From Legionella cherrii (lineage in GTDB: Bacteria; Pseudomonadota; Gammaproteobacteria; Legionellales; Legionellaceae): a stretch of DNA of 64,000 nucleotides. Where the stretch lies: NCBI RefSeq assembly GCF_900635815.1, contig NZ_LR134173.1, positions 3,511,001 through 3,575,000 of the forward strand, given 5' to 3'. The notes beneath the pieces are model-generated. The model searched no databases and was not told the origin of the DNA. It was given only the letters and a program-made list of their open reading frames with translations. Numbering within the stretch: the stretch's first letter is position 1; every line of letters begins with the position of its first letter. This document shows, piece by piece, positions 18,906 to 28,990 of the stretch. A program made the translations under genes and the position numbers.

Positions 18906-19025
18906 GAACCCTAGTTCGATAAAACTGCATGTCCCTATCAGGGGCATGTGTGCATCTTGGGGAGCAGTTGGATTTTAAATCAGAAGCGCCAAATACAGCC
19001 GTTCAGTGAATAAGAGCAAGAATAC

Positions 19026-19742
19026 TTACTCCATATCAGGGGTAGGTCTGACATTTCCTAATCGGGTATTTTCCTCAACTACCTGATTAACAAATGTGTT
19101 TCCATAACCGATCCAACTCCCTTTTTTAATGGTTGTTCCTGGGCCAATCGCGGTGGACATACCGATAAAAACATTATCTTCAATGACGACAGGAGCAAGA
19201 AAAAGTAAGTTGCCAACATCAGAGTGACAACAAATTGACACTCCACCACCAAGAGTGACATTTTTTCCTATGGTAATTAAAGGGCAATCAACAAAATCGA
19301 TGTCAAAAGAATTGACTATTTGAAAGGAAACTTTAGCACCCAGTGCCCGCCAGTAACAAAACTTCACCACGTTGAAGGTTTGCAGTAAAGGGGTCAGCCC
19401 GATTACTTTAGCGGAACGAGTCAGTGCAAAATGACAAAACCAAGCAAAAGTCATTTGATTCATTTCCCGTTTGTATCGACCTGGTTTTAAATCAGGCAAA
19501 CACAGTCTAATCGCTGCAATAATCAGAATAAACGAGGCAAATAAAACAAAGGGAGCCAAAGGTAGAACAAACCACGTATGTACATAGCCATGATAAATAA
19601 ATAAACCGGTTATGCTAAAGGCAGCTACACCAGGCATCAAGCTAAACAAGACGGATACCAAGTCAATAAGAATCAGCATGGATGATGATAATTCGGTCTT
19701 TCCTGGTGCTTTTTTTGCCTTGGTTTTATTTTTATCGGTCAT
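19026..19742 (-). CDS. Membrane-anchored hexapeptide-repeat transferase
   Basis: This 238-residue protein has two to three hydrophobic segments at about residues 20-95, followed by a left-handed beta-helix (about 140-235). The beta-helix shows hexapeptide repeats such as ITIGKNVTLGGGVSI and VVIEDNVFIG, with a histidine in CCHSDVG that could be catalytic. Such a fold usually transfers acyl groups from CoA or ACP. The membrane-plus-beta-helix layout recalls the terminal domain found on some nonribosomal peptide synthetases. It is the last gene of the left arm of the biosynthetic cluster, 82 bases after the GH3 gene. An acyl-transfer or tailoring step is the likely role. Confidence 0.7.
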   Translation of the reverse strand: MTDKNKTKAKKAPGKTELSSSMLILIDLVSVLFSLMPGVAAFSITGLFIYHGYVHTWFVLPLAPFVLFASFILIIAAIRLCLPDLKPGRYKREMNQMTFAWFCHFALTRSAKVIGLTPLLQTFNVVKFCYWRALGAKVSFQIVNSFDIDFVDCPLITIGKNVTLGGGVSICCHSDVGNLLFLAPVVIEDNVFIGMSTAIGPGTTIKKGSWIGYGNTFVNQVVEENTRLGNVRPTPDME

Positions 19743-19824
19743 AGCATGAGTTCCTTTTATAATGGCCGGGGAGATAACCCCACGGAGTCACTTTTTCATT
19801 ATCATTAGTAAGCAAGTAACCTAT

Positions 19825-21351
19825 TTATTTTTCGGTAATGACTTGCTGAGAAATTAACTTAGGTTTTGTCTGTGCATGATTATCCGCCAATAATTCATCT
19901 TTCGACAATTGCAATAAAACCATGGGTAATACTTCTTTAGTCATCACACTATGTGCATAGGACTCATTGATTTGCATTAAGCATTCGTGCATACGCGCTA
20001 ATATCGCATCGGATATTTGAATTGCATCGTCAGTGACAAAAACAATTCTATTCCCGACACGATTACGTGCAAAATACCAATGCGGTTCGATTTCAAAAGA
20101 AATATCGCTCAGCATGTTCTGCAATTCGGAACCAGAGACAGAACAACTTTCCAACTTTATCATTTGGGTTTTATAACAAAACTCAAGTCTTGGTGCTTTA
20201 TTTAAGAAACCAGTACATTTCACTACATCTTTTAACTGATAACGAACAAAGCCCATTGCTGTAGTTAAGAATATTTCATATTTTTTACCTTGCTCTAACT
20301 CCCAAGATTGCAAAAGATTTTCTTTCTTAATACTCTTGCCCTCTTCAATAAACTCGACGATATGTGCACCGGGATGCAAAAAACCACCTGGTTGATTGTC
20401 TATAGGGACAGTAAGCCATCCTTCAGTAGCAGAAAAAGTGCCATCAACCATGCCAACTCCTGGTCCTAACAAATTTTGCAATTGATGCGCAGGATATTCA
20501 CAAAGACTGGAAATCCAGCATCCAACAATACTTAATGAGGGCCAAAATTCTTTAAAGGAGCTGGGCTCCTGTTTTAGCAACTGCTGTAAATAATGTTGAC
20601 GTTTTCTTGTAATTTGAATTGGAGGCAAAAAATCAGGAACCGGTTTTTCCCCTAATAAATAGGGTAAAAAATACTTAAAGTCGTTACGACACCGCTTGAA
20701 CAAAGCATCAATAACCATAGGAGTTACAGCAAACAGTGCACTGAGATCCGTTGCTAAAGCATATAAGGCAGACCATTGCTCATAGACTTCAGCATTATCG
20801 AATACTTCATCAGGCAACGCATAAAAGCGTTTAATAAAAGAAGGCAAATGACGATAGTTAAAATTGCTAATCCAACCTGAAGGAGTACCCGCTGGAGACG
20901 TTCTATGCGAATCGACTGCGGCCAAATACACTATTTTTTCTTTAAACAAACCAGGAACGCGTTGAGTCAAGGTATAAATATAAGGGGGCATCGTACGCTG
21001 AAACTGCGCCTGGAATGACGCAGTGATTGGGAAAAACTTTCGAGCGCCGGAAGTTCCCGAAGTCTCTGACCAAAACATCAATTTTTCCCCATTAAAAGGC
21101 TGAATATGACTGTGTTGAGCAGCCAGAAGCGCTGCCTCATAATCTTCATAATTCGTAATTGGAAAATCATTGAGACTTAAAGTTTGGCTATTTGGTAACA
21201 GAGCCTGCCAATAGGAGGATTTTTTTAATAAAGGAACGATTTCTTGATTCCATAAACGTTCACGACAACGCTCAGGATATTGGGTATCCTTAATAAAAGC
21301 CTGATATTTTTTTCGGGTAATTGCTGCAATAAGTATTCTTTTCCAATTCAT
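19825..21351 (-). CDS. GH3-family acyl-adenylating amide synthetase
   Basis: This 508-residue protein contains SETSGTSGARKFFPIT at about residues 95-110, the phosphate-binding loop of the GH3 (auxin-responsive promoter) family. Later segments GFVRYQLKDVV and the C-terminal cap region also fit. Plant GH3 enzymes adenylate carboxylic acids and join them to amino acids; bacterial members are largely uncharacterised. It lies in the same direction as the carboxyltransferase and dehydrogenase and next to a transferase. It may therefore release or conjugate the cluster's product to an amine; this is inference. The start context is weak (AGGA very close to ATG). Confidence 0.85.
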   Translation of the reverse strand: MNWKRILIAAITRKKYQAFIKDTQYPERCRERLWNQEIVPLLKKSSYWQALLPNSQTLSLNDFPITNYEDYEAALLAAQHSHIQPFNGEKLMFWSETSGTSGARKFFPITASFQAQFQRTMPPYIYTLTQRVPGLFKEKIVYLAAVDSHRTSPAGTPSGWISNFNYRHLPSFIKRFYALPDEVFDNAEVYEQWSALYALATDLSALFAVTPMVIDALFKRCRNDFKYFLPYLLGEKPVPDFLPPIQITRKRQHYLQQLLKQEPSSFKEFWPSLSIVGCWISSLCEYPAHQLQNLLGPGVGMVDGTFSATEGWLTVPIDNQPGGFLHPGAHIVEFIEEGKSIKKENLLQSWELEQGKKYEIFLTTAMGFVRYQLKDVVKCTGFLNKAPRLEFCYKTQMIKLESCSVSGSELQNMLSDISFEIEPHWYFARNRVGNRIVFVTDDAIQISDAILARMHECLMQINESYAHSVMTKEVLPMVLLQLSKDELLADNHAQTKPKLISQQVITEK

Positions 21352-21427
21352 TCCTATTACTGGCCAAAATGAATGCGATGCGAAATGATACCCTCAAAAA
21401 TTCAAGTTGGCGAGGCACTTTTCCAGG

Positions 21428-23125
21428 TTAGGCAGGTATGGTTATCGGAATCACCGAAAATAATTTATGTTGCTCGTAAAATTGCGATAAACTGCCCGCC
21501 ATAGATTCTTGCAATCTGTTATCAATACTTGGGTATGAATTTAATTTGTTAAGAATTAATTGAATTGCCAACTGAATCCAGTCTATGCCCAGTAATTCTT
21601 TAGCCATCAATTCCTGATTAAAATGCCAAAAGTGAAGGCAACAACTTGCTGCAAAAATCCAGCAATATTGTTCTGCTAAGCGAAATGCGGCCAAGCTGCG
21701 TGGGTCAAATTGTTTTTGTTCATGCAAAGAAACAATTTCGCGATCCAATCGAGTAAGCTCAGCACGAATCGCATGAATTAAAGGATTGATATGTTCCGAT
21801 TTTAATACAGATAAACCCGCTAAAATATCGTCTTCTGCATGCGTAAAAAGGCCTAGGCGATCTAGAGAAAATGGCGAGCAAACACCATTGAGATTAAAAA
21901 TAGACTCCAGTTGGTGTAACTGACTTGGAAGGCAACTTCCCCTCATCCTTGCTTGTGGTAATAAACTTCCTGCAATCACGGATAAATTAACCTGACTACT
22001 CCCATCAAATAAACCAATTACTGAGATATCGCGTCTGATTTTCTGAAACATGGCCCACTCGGTTGTACGTAAATAAGCCCGAGCACCCATTACTATGCCA
22101 CATTCTTCGACAATTTCTTCAGTTATTTTGGGAATGAGAAATTTAATAATAGCCGACCAAAAAGAGAGTTGTTGAGGCATTACCGAACTTGCACGAGCGA
22201 CAGCTAAAGCGGTGCCAATCGGCAATGAGTAATTGCGCAAAACTGTTCTCCCAGTCGTTGTTTTACCGCCGGAATTTCATATGCAGCCTTACCATATATA
22301 TGTCTTTGCAGGCTAAAAGAAAGGGCCAAGCGTAATGCTGTATCTGCACCGCCAACAGCAAAAGAAGCACATAAAGTTCGTGAAACCTGCAATGTTTTTA
22401 TAGATAATTTCCAACCCGCGTTGTTTATCACCAACTAATGCTTCTTGGGGCAAAAAAAAACTGTTCCAAAGAAAAACCACTAATATCCAACCCTCTCACC
22501 CCATGCGTAGGAAGCTTAGGGGTTGGCATGAAACCGGATTGTATTTTTAGATTTATTCAGAAAAAAAACAGAGAAGCCTAAAGGCCCTCCCCGTTCATGA
22601 GTTCGACACAGAAGGGTAATATTTTCCCCCTGAGTAGCAAAATTAATGCACCATTTCCTTCCGGATAACACCCACCCATTCTGAGAAGGTTGGGCTACGA
22701 CTTCATTTGCCATGATATCAGAACCATGTTCTTCCTCCGTCAACGCACATGCCGTAATTTCACCACGTCGAAAAGATGCCACCAGCTCTTTTTTCTGCTT
22801 TTGATTTCCTGCTATCCAAAGGGGTAAAGCACCTAGGAATGGCAATCCTAGGGCTATACCTGTGGTTAAATCGCGTCTACATATTGATTTAACCAAAAAA
22901 ATATCCCACATCAAGCGAATGAAACTTCCCACCAAGATTCTGAGGAATGAGATAATCCATAAAACCCCATTGCTGAATCCGCTTGATTTGCTTCCAGGCA
23001 AGCTGTTCTTGTTCATCGTGGCGCAAGCTTTCTTGAAAATTGATCGGGCTATCTTGTTGTTCAGGATTACCTAAATAGGTCTCAAAGGAATGAATTAATT
23101 GCAGTAAATCGTGGTAAGAAGACAT
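21428..23125 (-). pseudogene. Acyl-CoA dehydrogenase, broken by five single-base frameshifts
   Basis: Joining successive frames on the minus strand rebuilds one protein of about 565 residues. It starts at ATG 23125 and includes ITACALTEEEHGSD, SGRKWCINFA and, near the end of the core, LFDGSSQVNLSVIAG, all acyl-CoA dehydrogenase signatures. The frame changes at the A7 run 22895-22901, near 22530, at the A9 run 22452-22460, near 22388 and near 22239-22242. Four are explained by one extra T and one by one missing T on the coding strand. No large deletion is seen. Decay is therefore recent, or the indels are sequencing errors. A functional enzyme would desaturate an acyl intermediate using FAD. 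Confidence 0.8.
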
Positions 23126-23150
23126 GATAATCCTTACTAAATTGTAGCGC

Positions 23151-23256
23151 GTGCTCCCCTCACCCCCGCCCCTCTCCCGAAACGGGAGAGGGCTTTTCGT
23201 TGTTCCCTTCGCCCCTTTGGGGAGAAGGTGCCCGCCAGGGAGGATGAGGGGTTCCA
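23151..23256. repeat. Intergenic palindromic repeats (family A, copy 2)
   Basis: Two adjoining hairpins are visible: CCCTCTCCCG-AAA-CGGGAGAGGG, and a GCCCCTTTGGGG core followed by AGAAGGTGCCC and GGATGAGGGG. The second half matches the block at 1528-1582. The repeats lie between the dehydrogenase pseudogene and the carboxyltransferase gene. Confidence 0.6.
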
Positions 23257-23290
23257 CTTATCTATTCTTGCTCAAAAAAAGAGAGTGCTT

Positions 23291-24709
23291 TTACACAATA
23301 GAATGTCGTGCAATGGGCAGATCATCCATCTTGCGATATAAGTATTCCAAATGTTGCGCCAAACGACCACGTATTTGTTCGGGAGCAATCAGTTCATCAA
23401 TCAAACCCGACACATAGGCATCCCTTAACGAAGGATCGAGGTGCAGCCCATCCGTTTCACTCGATTGTATTTCGGCAGAGGCCTGTCCATCCGTACTTTG
23501 TACTTTTTTTGTGGTCTCTTTACCCATAACACCAAGAGTCGCCGTCTCTAAAGCCAAAACCAGATCACCTTGTTGCGATGCGGTTTGCATCATGAGAAAA
23601 GCAGCTGCCCCATAGCATTTACGAACAATCACACTCATTCTAGGCACCCGAGTTTGCATGGCCGCACATAATCTGGCCCCATGTTGCAATAAGCCTTTTT
23701 GCTCTTCACGTTTTCCCGGCATAAAACCTGGAACATCAATTAATGTAAGTATGGGAATTCGATAAGCATCGCATATCCGGATAAATTTAGCTGCTTTTTG
23801 CGCGGCATCAGAATCAATTGCTCCACTAAAACGAATGCTTTGATTGGCAACAATCCCTACCGCATACCCATGGACCCGTACAAAAGCACAAATCATGGCT
23901 TGTCCATACATGCTTTTGTATTGGCATACTTCTGAATTATCCACAATTGCTTGAACCAAATCGAGCATATTAAAGGGTACTCTGGGGTCATTTGGGATAT
24001 TGGGCAAAGCATGCATGGGTTCTAGGACTGCATGCCTCGGAGGACTTTCCCCATTATGTGATGGAAGAAAGTGGAGCATGTTTTTTACCTGGTTTATTTG
24101 TGCAGTGATACTGTCATCAACAAAATCCGCGATGCCAGTAATACTTGCATGCATAGCTGTACCACCCAGTTCACCCATACTGACTTTTTCACCGATTGCT
24201 TGTTGAACAACCATAGGACTGGTAACCATTAAATAGCTACGATGCTTATTAAAAAAAAGCAAATCCATCAACACAGCCGAATAAGCCGGTGCACCTAAGG
24301 TTGGAGCAACAAGCACTGCAAACTGAGGAACAATACCGGATAAATTAATATTGCGTGCAATAATTTGAGTGTACTCATCACCACTTAACAAATTCTCTTC
24401 CAAAGAAATACCAGGGGAAGCTAAAAAGGCGATGATAGGGATGCGTAAGTCTTTGGCTCTATCCATAAGGCGTATAATCTTTTTCGCCCCTTGGCTGGTA
24501 ATATATCCTCGATTCACTGAATGATTATGAGCATATATTGCAACAGGCCTATGGTTTACTTTAGCTAAACCGGTAATCACTTCAGCCCCAAATTGTAAGT
24601 GGACTTGATCATTAGGGGCATAATCGGCAAGCAATGGAAGAAAACTATGCTCATCAATGAGACTTTCTATCCATTTCATCGTGGTTTTATCAACAGACGA
24701 TGAGGGCAT
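23291..24709 (-). CDS. Acyl-CoA carboxyltransferase (PccB/AccD-type) subunit
   Basis: This 472-residue protein has the two crotonase-like halves of the carboxyltransferase fold. The N half contains VNRGYITSQGAKKI and FLASPGISLEE. The C half contains LTLIDVPGFMPG, then GARLCAAMQTRVPRMSVI and KCYGAAAFLMM, which resemble propionyl-CoA carboxylase beta and methylmalonyl-CoA decarboxylase alpha. It would move a carboxyl group between biotin and an acyl-CoA. No biotin carboxylase or biotin carrier is present in the window. It must borrow a partner or act differently. As first gene of the left arm it may supply the extender unit for the two KAS III enzymes. Confidence 0.85.
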   Translation of the reverse strand: MPSSSVDKTTMKWIESLIDEHSFLPLLADYAPNDQVHLQFGAEVITGLAKVNHRPVAIYAHNHSVNRGYITSQGAKKIIRLMDRAKDLRIPIIAFLASPGISLEENLLSGDEYTQIIARNINLSGIVPQFAVLVAPTLGAPAYSAVLMDLLFFNKHRSYLMVTSPMVVQQAIGEKVSMGELGGTAMHASITGIADFVDDSITAQINQVKNMLHFLPSHNGESPPRHAVLEPMHALPNIPNDPRVPFNMLDLVQAIVDNSEVCQYKSMYGQAMICAFVRVHGYAVGIVANQSIRFSGAIDSDAAQKAAKFIRICDAYRIPILTLIDVPGFMPGKREEQKGLLQHGARLCAAMQTRVPRMSVIVRKCYGAAAFLMMQTASQQGDLVLALETATLGVMGKETTKKVQSTDGQASAEIQSSETDGLHLDPSLRDAYVSGLIDELIAPEQIRGRLAQHLEYLYRKMDDLPIARHSIV

Positions 24710-24789
24710 ATTTCACTCAGCTTTAAGTTAAATTTGTGCAAAATAATACACTTCGTAATTAATAGGGTCAAATTATCTAAAAAAACGGT

Positions 24790-24795
24790 TATAAT
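24790..24795 (+). promoter_or_regulatory. Candidate -10 element for the right arm of the cluster
   Basis: TATAAT lies 30 bases before the KAS III start codon within the 115-bp divergent gap 24710-24824. The -35 region (around GGTCAAA at 24766) is weak. The gap must hold promoters for both arms, so a shared regulator would bind here. Confidence 0.45.
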
Positions 24796-24824
24796 GAGTC
24801 GCATTATATTCTTACAGGTACTCT

Positions 24825-25874
24825 ATGGAAATTCTGTCCCCCAATATTCGTTTTGATATTACCGCAGCATCCCGTGTTCTCCCAAATTCTCCTCCAGTCA
24901 CTAATCTGGATATTTTAAAAAACTTCCCAAGAACCTCGAGCCACTCATTATCTTTTTTAGAAAAATTTGCTGAAAAAATTGGTGAGGAGTTTGGTTTTTA
25001 TTCTCGTTATTGGTGCCATAAACCTTGGGAGTCTCTAGACAAATCCAGAGCGTTAACTTCTGAATCATTAGCCACTGAAGCAGTACAAAAACTGTTTGCA
25101 CAGTTCACCCCCTCCAAAATACATGCTTTTTTGTTGGGGTCTACCACCAATAAACGATTTACGGGCTCACAAGCTGCAGCGGTCCTCGGAAGCTTGGGAT
25201 TAGATGCCCCTGCTTATGATTTGAAAACGGGTTGCTCCACTTCCTTATCTACACTTCATCTTGCCTATGCTTTAATGGCTTTAGGGTACAGTAATATCTT
25301 GGTCAGTTGTGCCGAGACATTATCCAAAGTAATCGACCCTGAAAATGAAAAAACCTGGATAGGTTTAGCTGATGGTGCTGCTGCCTTGTTTATGGAAAAA
25401 AAGGAGACTGGTGCCTTCACCATTGAAAAAACTTTTTTTTCTACGGAGGGAAAATACGTTGAAGCGTTTACTACCCAGGGTGTTTTTCCGCCGACCCAAG
25501 AACAAATTGATACCATAGGTTATCATTTAATTGGCGATGAATCCCTGATGAAAGAACTGGCCTATGTTAAGTACAAGCAGATGTTGGCCCATTTACTCCC
25601 TACAGAAGAGGACAGAGAAGCGATCACCTGGATCATTCCACATCAAGTGAATCGCAAACTAATCACCCACCTTCTTGAAGAAAATCAAATAATCAATAAA
25701 TCCATAATTTGGGATTCCGATACGATTGGTAATCTTGGTGGTGCATCGGTTCTTTACTCTTTAGCAAGAGCGGTCGAGGAAAAGATTTTTGACCGCCCTG
25801 GAAAAATACTCATGATGAGTGTTGGAGGCGGACTCTCCTACGCAGCACAGGTTCTCCAATTTCATAAGCCATGA
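24825..25874 (+). CDS. KAS III-type beta-ketoacyl synthase (first copy)
   Basis: This 349-residue protein has the thiolase fold of FabH-like condensing enzymes. The catalytic triad is visible as Cys137 (KTGCSTS), His273 (IIPHQVN) and Asn303 (IGNLGGAS). It differs from housekeeping FabH in the residues around the cysteine, where KTGCSTS replaces the usual AACSG-like context, and in an unusual N-terminal 60 residues. This points to a specialised acyl-chain substrate. It starts the right arm of the cluster and runs into the FAAL gene with no gap. It probably performs a decarboxylative condensation on an ACP- or CoA-bound acyl group. Confidence 0.85.
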   Translation: MEILSPNIRFDITAASRVLPNSPPVTNLDILKNFPRTSSHSLSFLEKFAEKIGEEFGFYSRYWCHKPWESLDKSRALTSESLATEAVQKLFAQFTPSKIHAFLLGSTTNKRFTGSQAAAVLGSLGLDAPAYDLKTGCSTSLSTLHLAYALMALGYSNILVSCAETLSKVIDPENEKTWIGLADGAAALFMEKKETGAFTIEKTFFSTEGKYVEAFTTQGVFPPTQEQIDTIGYHLIGDESLMKELAYVKYKQMLAHLLPTEEDREAITWIIPHQVNRKLITHLLEENQIINKSIIWDSDTIGNLGGASVLYSLARAVEEKIFDRPGKILMMSVGGGLSYAAQVLQFHKP

Positions 25875-25885
25875 GGTTTTCTGCG

Positions 25886-27631
25886 ATGAATAAAGAGATT
25901 TTTAATTGTATCTCACTGGTAGATGCAATTCAGTACCGAGCCCTTCATACTCCGGAAAAGGTGAGCTGCACTTTTGTAAATAGAGATTTAGAAGAAAAAA
26001 TAACTTATGCTGAGCTGGACGAACGAGCAAAAGCCATTGCCGCACGCTTACAAGCTCAAGGAGCAAAACCTGGGGACAGGATCTTATTATTATTTTCCCC
26101 TGGTTTGCCTCTGATTCAAGCTTTTTTTGGTTGTCTTTACGCAGGATGTATTGCGGTACCCATTTATCCCCCTGCGCAAGCAAAATTATTAGATAAGGCA
26201 CATCGCATCATTCACAATGCAAAGCCTGTATGTGTCATTATGACGGCAGATCATTTAGTAAAATTTGCCGCACTCGATAAACAAGGAAAACCATATTTGG
26301 ATGACGTTCCGTGTCTAGCCATAGACACCATAGAATTACAAATGAGTGGGCAGTGGCAGCCACCGCTGATTCGAAAACATGACATTGCTTTTCTGCAGTA
26401 CACCTCAGGCTCAACGATGCATCCTAAAGGAGTGATTATTACTCATGACAATTTGTTGGATAATATTCACAAAATTTACCATGCTTTTCAGTTAAATGAA
26501 GAAACCATCTCCTTCAGCTGGCTCCCACCTCATCATGATATGGGATTAATAGGGTATATTTTGACTCCCCTTTATGCAGGTGTTCCAACTTATCTGATGT
26601 CCCCTTTTTCTTTTTTACAAAATCCGCTTTCCTGGTTACAAAACATTAGCAAATACAGAGTAACCATTAGTGGCAGTCCTAATTTTGCATACGATTATTG
26701 TGTGAAACGCATTAAAGAAGAAAAAAAAGAGGGTTTGGATTTAAGTTCCTGGACCATTGCCTCTAATGGTGCTGAACCCATTAGAAAAGAAACTTTAGAA
26801 CATTTTTATCATGCCTTTAAAGACTATGGGTTTCGCAAAGAAACCTTCTATCCTTGTTATGGATTGGCTGAAGCGACTTTATTAGTAACAGGTCATGTCA
26901 CTGGTACACCCTATCGCACAGTCACCCTAGCTAAAGAACAGTATCAGGATCATCGCGTCCATTTTGCTGAAGAAGAAAATCCACATAGCCACAGCCTAGT
27001 CAGTTGCGGCCAATTGCTGCAAACAGTAAAAATTGTTGATTCAGAAACACGCACCCTCTGTGATAATGATCAAATCGGGGAAATTTGGGTACAAAGCGCC
27101 AGTGTTGCTCAAGGTTATTGGCAACAAGAAGAAGAAACACAGCACGCATTTCAAGGCAAAATTCATGATGATCCCTGTAATCAAATATATTTAAGGACGG
27201 GCGATTTAGGTTTTGTACATGAAGGAGAGCTATATGTGACTGGCCGCATCAAAGATTTGATTATCCTCTATGGAAAAAATCATTATCCACAAGACATAGA
27301 ATACTCCATCTTACATGCGCCAGCGCATGAATCTCTCGGTAAATGTGCTGCCTTTGTCATGCAAACCGGACATGAATACGAACTGACCGTCATGTGTGAG
27401 GTAAAAAATCGTTTTATGACACCTGAGGAACAAGAAACCTTGTTTCATACCATTTTTGAACTGGTTTATCAGACTCATCAACTTGAAGTTCATCACATTA
27501 TTCTTATTCCACTTAAGGCAATGCCTCATACTACCAGTGGTAAAATTCGTCGAAATTTCTGTCGCAAACACTTATTGGATAGTACACTGCCTATCATCTC
27601 TAGCTGGCGATTGAATAAGGTTGAGGGTTAA
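25886..27631 (+). CDS. Fatty acyl-AMP ligase (FAAL)
   Basis: The ATG at 25886 has GAGG nine bases upstream; an earlier ATG at 25871 overlaps the KAS stop. The protein is 581 residues, typical for FAAL. LQYTSGSTMHPKGV is the ATP/AMP loop. FSWLPPHHDMGLIG and NFAYDYC are the FAAL-type acyl pocket motifs. LRTGDLGFV and GRIKDLIILYGKNHYPQDIE are conserved downstream motifs. FAALs adenylate fatty acids and pass the acyl group to an ACP instead of CoA. A FAAL from L. pneumophila has been characterised structurally, so the family is native to the genus. The ACP two genes downstream is the obvious acceptor. Confidence 0.92.
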   Translation: MNKEIFNCISLVDAIQYRALHTPEKVSCTFVNRDLEEKITYAELDERAKAIAARLQAQGAKPGDRILLLFSPGLPLIQAFFGCLYAGCIAVPIYPPAQAKLLDKAHRIIHNAKPVCVIMTADHLVKFAALDKQGKPYLDDVPCLAIDTIELQMSGQWQPPLIRKHDIAFLQYTSGSTMHPKGVIITHDNLLDNIHKIYHAFQLNEETISFSWLPPHHDMGLIGYILTPLYAGVPTYLMSPFSFLQNPLSWLQNISKYRVTISGSPNFAYDYCVKRIKEEKKEGLDLSSWTIASNGAEPIRKETLEHFYHAFKDYGFRKETFYPCYGLAEATLLVTGHVTGTPYRTVTLAKEQYQDHRVHFAEEENPHSHSLVSCGQLLQTVKIVDSETRTLCDNDQIGEIWVQSASVAQGYWQQEEETQHAFQGKIHDDPCNQIYLRTGDLGFVHEGELYVTGRIKDLIILYGKNHYPQDIEYSILHAPAHESLGKCAAFVMQTGHEYELTVMCEVKNRFMTPEEQETLFHTIFELVYQTHQLEVHHIILIPLKAMPHTTSGKIRRNFCRKHLLDSTLPIISSWRLNKVEG

Positions 27632-27634
27632 TAT

Positions 27635-28990
27635 ATGCAATTTTTGGCTCAAGATTCTCCAAATAAAGTTGCGCTAAGTTTTGAGAAGCACCGTTTAAGT
27701 TTTGCGGAGCTAGAAACAGCAATCAAGACCATGTCCTTACAATTCGACAAACTTCCACCTGGAATACTGATTTTACAAGCAACGCCTCACCCCCTATTTG
27801 TGATTCAATTATTAGCTGCTTTAACTATCGGAAAACCCGTAGCACTTTTCCCCCCTCAAGAATTGGAAGCGCAAAAACGAGCTATTTTAAGCACGAGCAT
27901 GACCGTTAATGAACATGGGGAACTTTTAGAAATACAGGAAAACAATCGCATCAAACATCATCCTGATTTAGCGTTAGTACTCTTTACTTCAGGGAGTACT
28001 GGACAAATGAAAGCAGTACAACTTTCTCTAAAAAATATCAGCGCCAATTGTCGAGCAGTTATAAGCGCCCTTGAGTTTTCTCAAGTTGAGGATCAATTGT
28101 TATTTTTACCTTTGTCCTATTCTTTTGGCTTGTTAGGCCAATTACTCCCAGGGTTAATTGCGGGCATAACGACTGAATTGATCTCCCAATTTACTGACAT
28201 CAAAACAGTGTTAGAAAGCGGTAAAGTCCCTGAAATGTGGAGCGGGGTCCCCTCTCATTGGGTTGCAATAAGTAAAATGGCTGCGTTGTTTCCTGAAAGT
28301 GCTGCAAAAATAAAGGCGGTTGTCTCTGCAGGAGCCCCTTTGAGCATTGCATTACGGGACAACTTGGTGCGTACCTTTCCCAAAGCAATAATTTACAATA
28401 ATTACGGGTTAACAGAGGCATCCCCTCGCGTACTGACTTATTCCAGTAAAGACCCTTTATTTCTCGAAGATTTTGCCGGTTACCCCATTGGTGATTGGCA
28501 AATACGTTTGTCAGAAGACAATGAATTGCTCATTAAAGGCAGTCAATTGATGTTAGGGTATCTAGGGGAAGAACAACAATCCCGTATCGAAGAGGACTGG
28601 TTTTCTACTGGAGATTTAGCCGAGCAATTGCCTTCGGGTTTAATCGCAATTAAAGGACGCAGAGATCACATCGTGAATATAGGCGGTGAAAAGGTCAATT
28701 TAATTGAGATAGAGCATAAAATTTGCCAAATTAATGGGATTAAAGAAGTGATTGTCTTACCTTTGGCTGATGAATTGTATGGTATCCGCTTACTTGCCTG
28801 TATGGAACAAGGTTGTTTTGCCCCCAACATCACAGAGCAAATGCTTGCCGAACAATTAAAACAACAATTTTTACCCCAAAAGCTTCCGATTAGTGTGCAA
28901 TTACTTGAAAAATTGCCGCGTAATCAACACGGAAAACTGGATAGAAAAAACCTACTTTTAAGTCAGAAGGATAAAATCCATGCTCACTGA
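27635..28990 (+). CDS. AMP-binding acyl/aryl ligase, short form
   Basis: This 451-residue adenylate-forming enzyme is shorter than usual for the class (about 500-550). VLFTSGSTGQMKAV is the P-loop, NNYGLTEASPR the A5 motif, STGDLAEQL the A7 motif and GKLDRKNLL the C-terminal lysine loop. It follows the FAAL stop by three bases and has GAGGG before its ATG. Its end overlaps the ACP start. Together with the FAAL it gives the cluster two independent acid-activating enzymes, so two different acyl units may be loaded or joined. The substrate is unknown. Confidence 0.87.
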   Translation: MQFLAQDSPNKVALSFEKHRLSFAELETAIKTMSLQFDKLPPGILILQATPHPLFVIQLLAALTIGKPVALFPPQELEAQKRAILSTSMTVNEHGELLEIQENNRIKHHPDLALVLFTSGSTGQMKAVQLSLKNISANCRAVISALEFSQVEDQLLFLPLSYSFGLLGQLLPGLIAGITTELISQFTDIKTVLESGKVPEMWSGVPSHWVAISKMAALFPESAAKIKAVVSAGAPLSIALRDNLVRTFPKAIIYNNYGLTEASPRVLTYSSKDPLFLEDFAGYPIGDWQIRLSEDNELLIKGSQLMLGYLGEEQQSRIEEDWFSTGDLAEQLPSGLIAIKGRRDHIVNIGGEKVNLIEIEHKICQINGIKEVIVLPLADELYGIRLLACMEQGCFAPNITEQMLAEQLKQQFLPQKLPISVQLLEKLPRNQHGKLDRKNLLLSQKDKIHAH

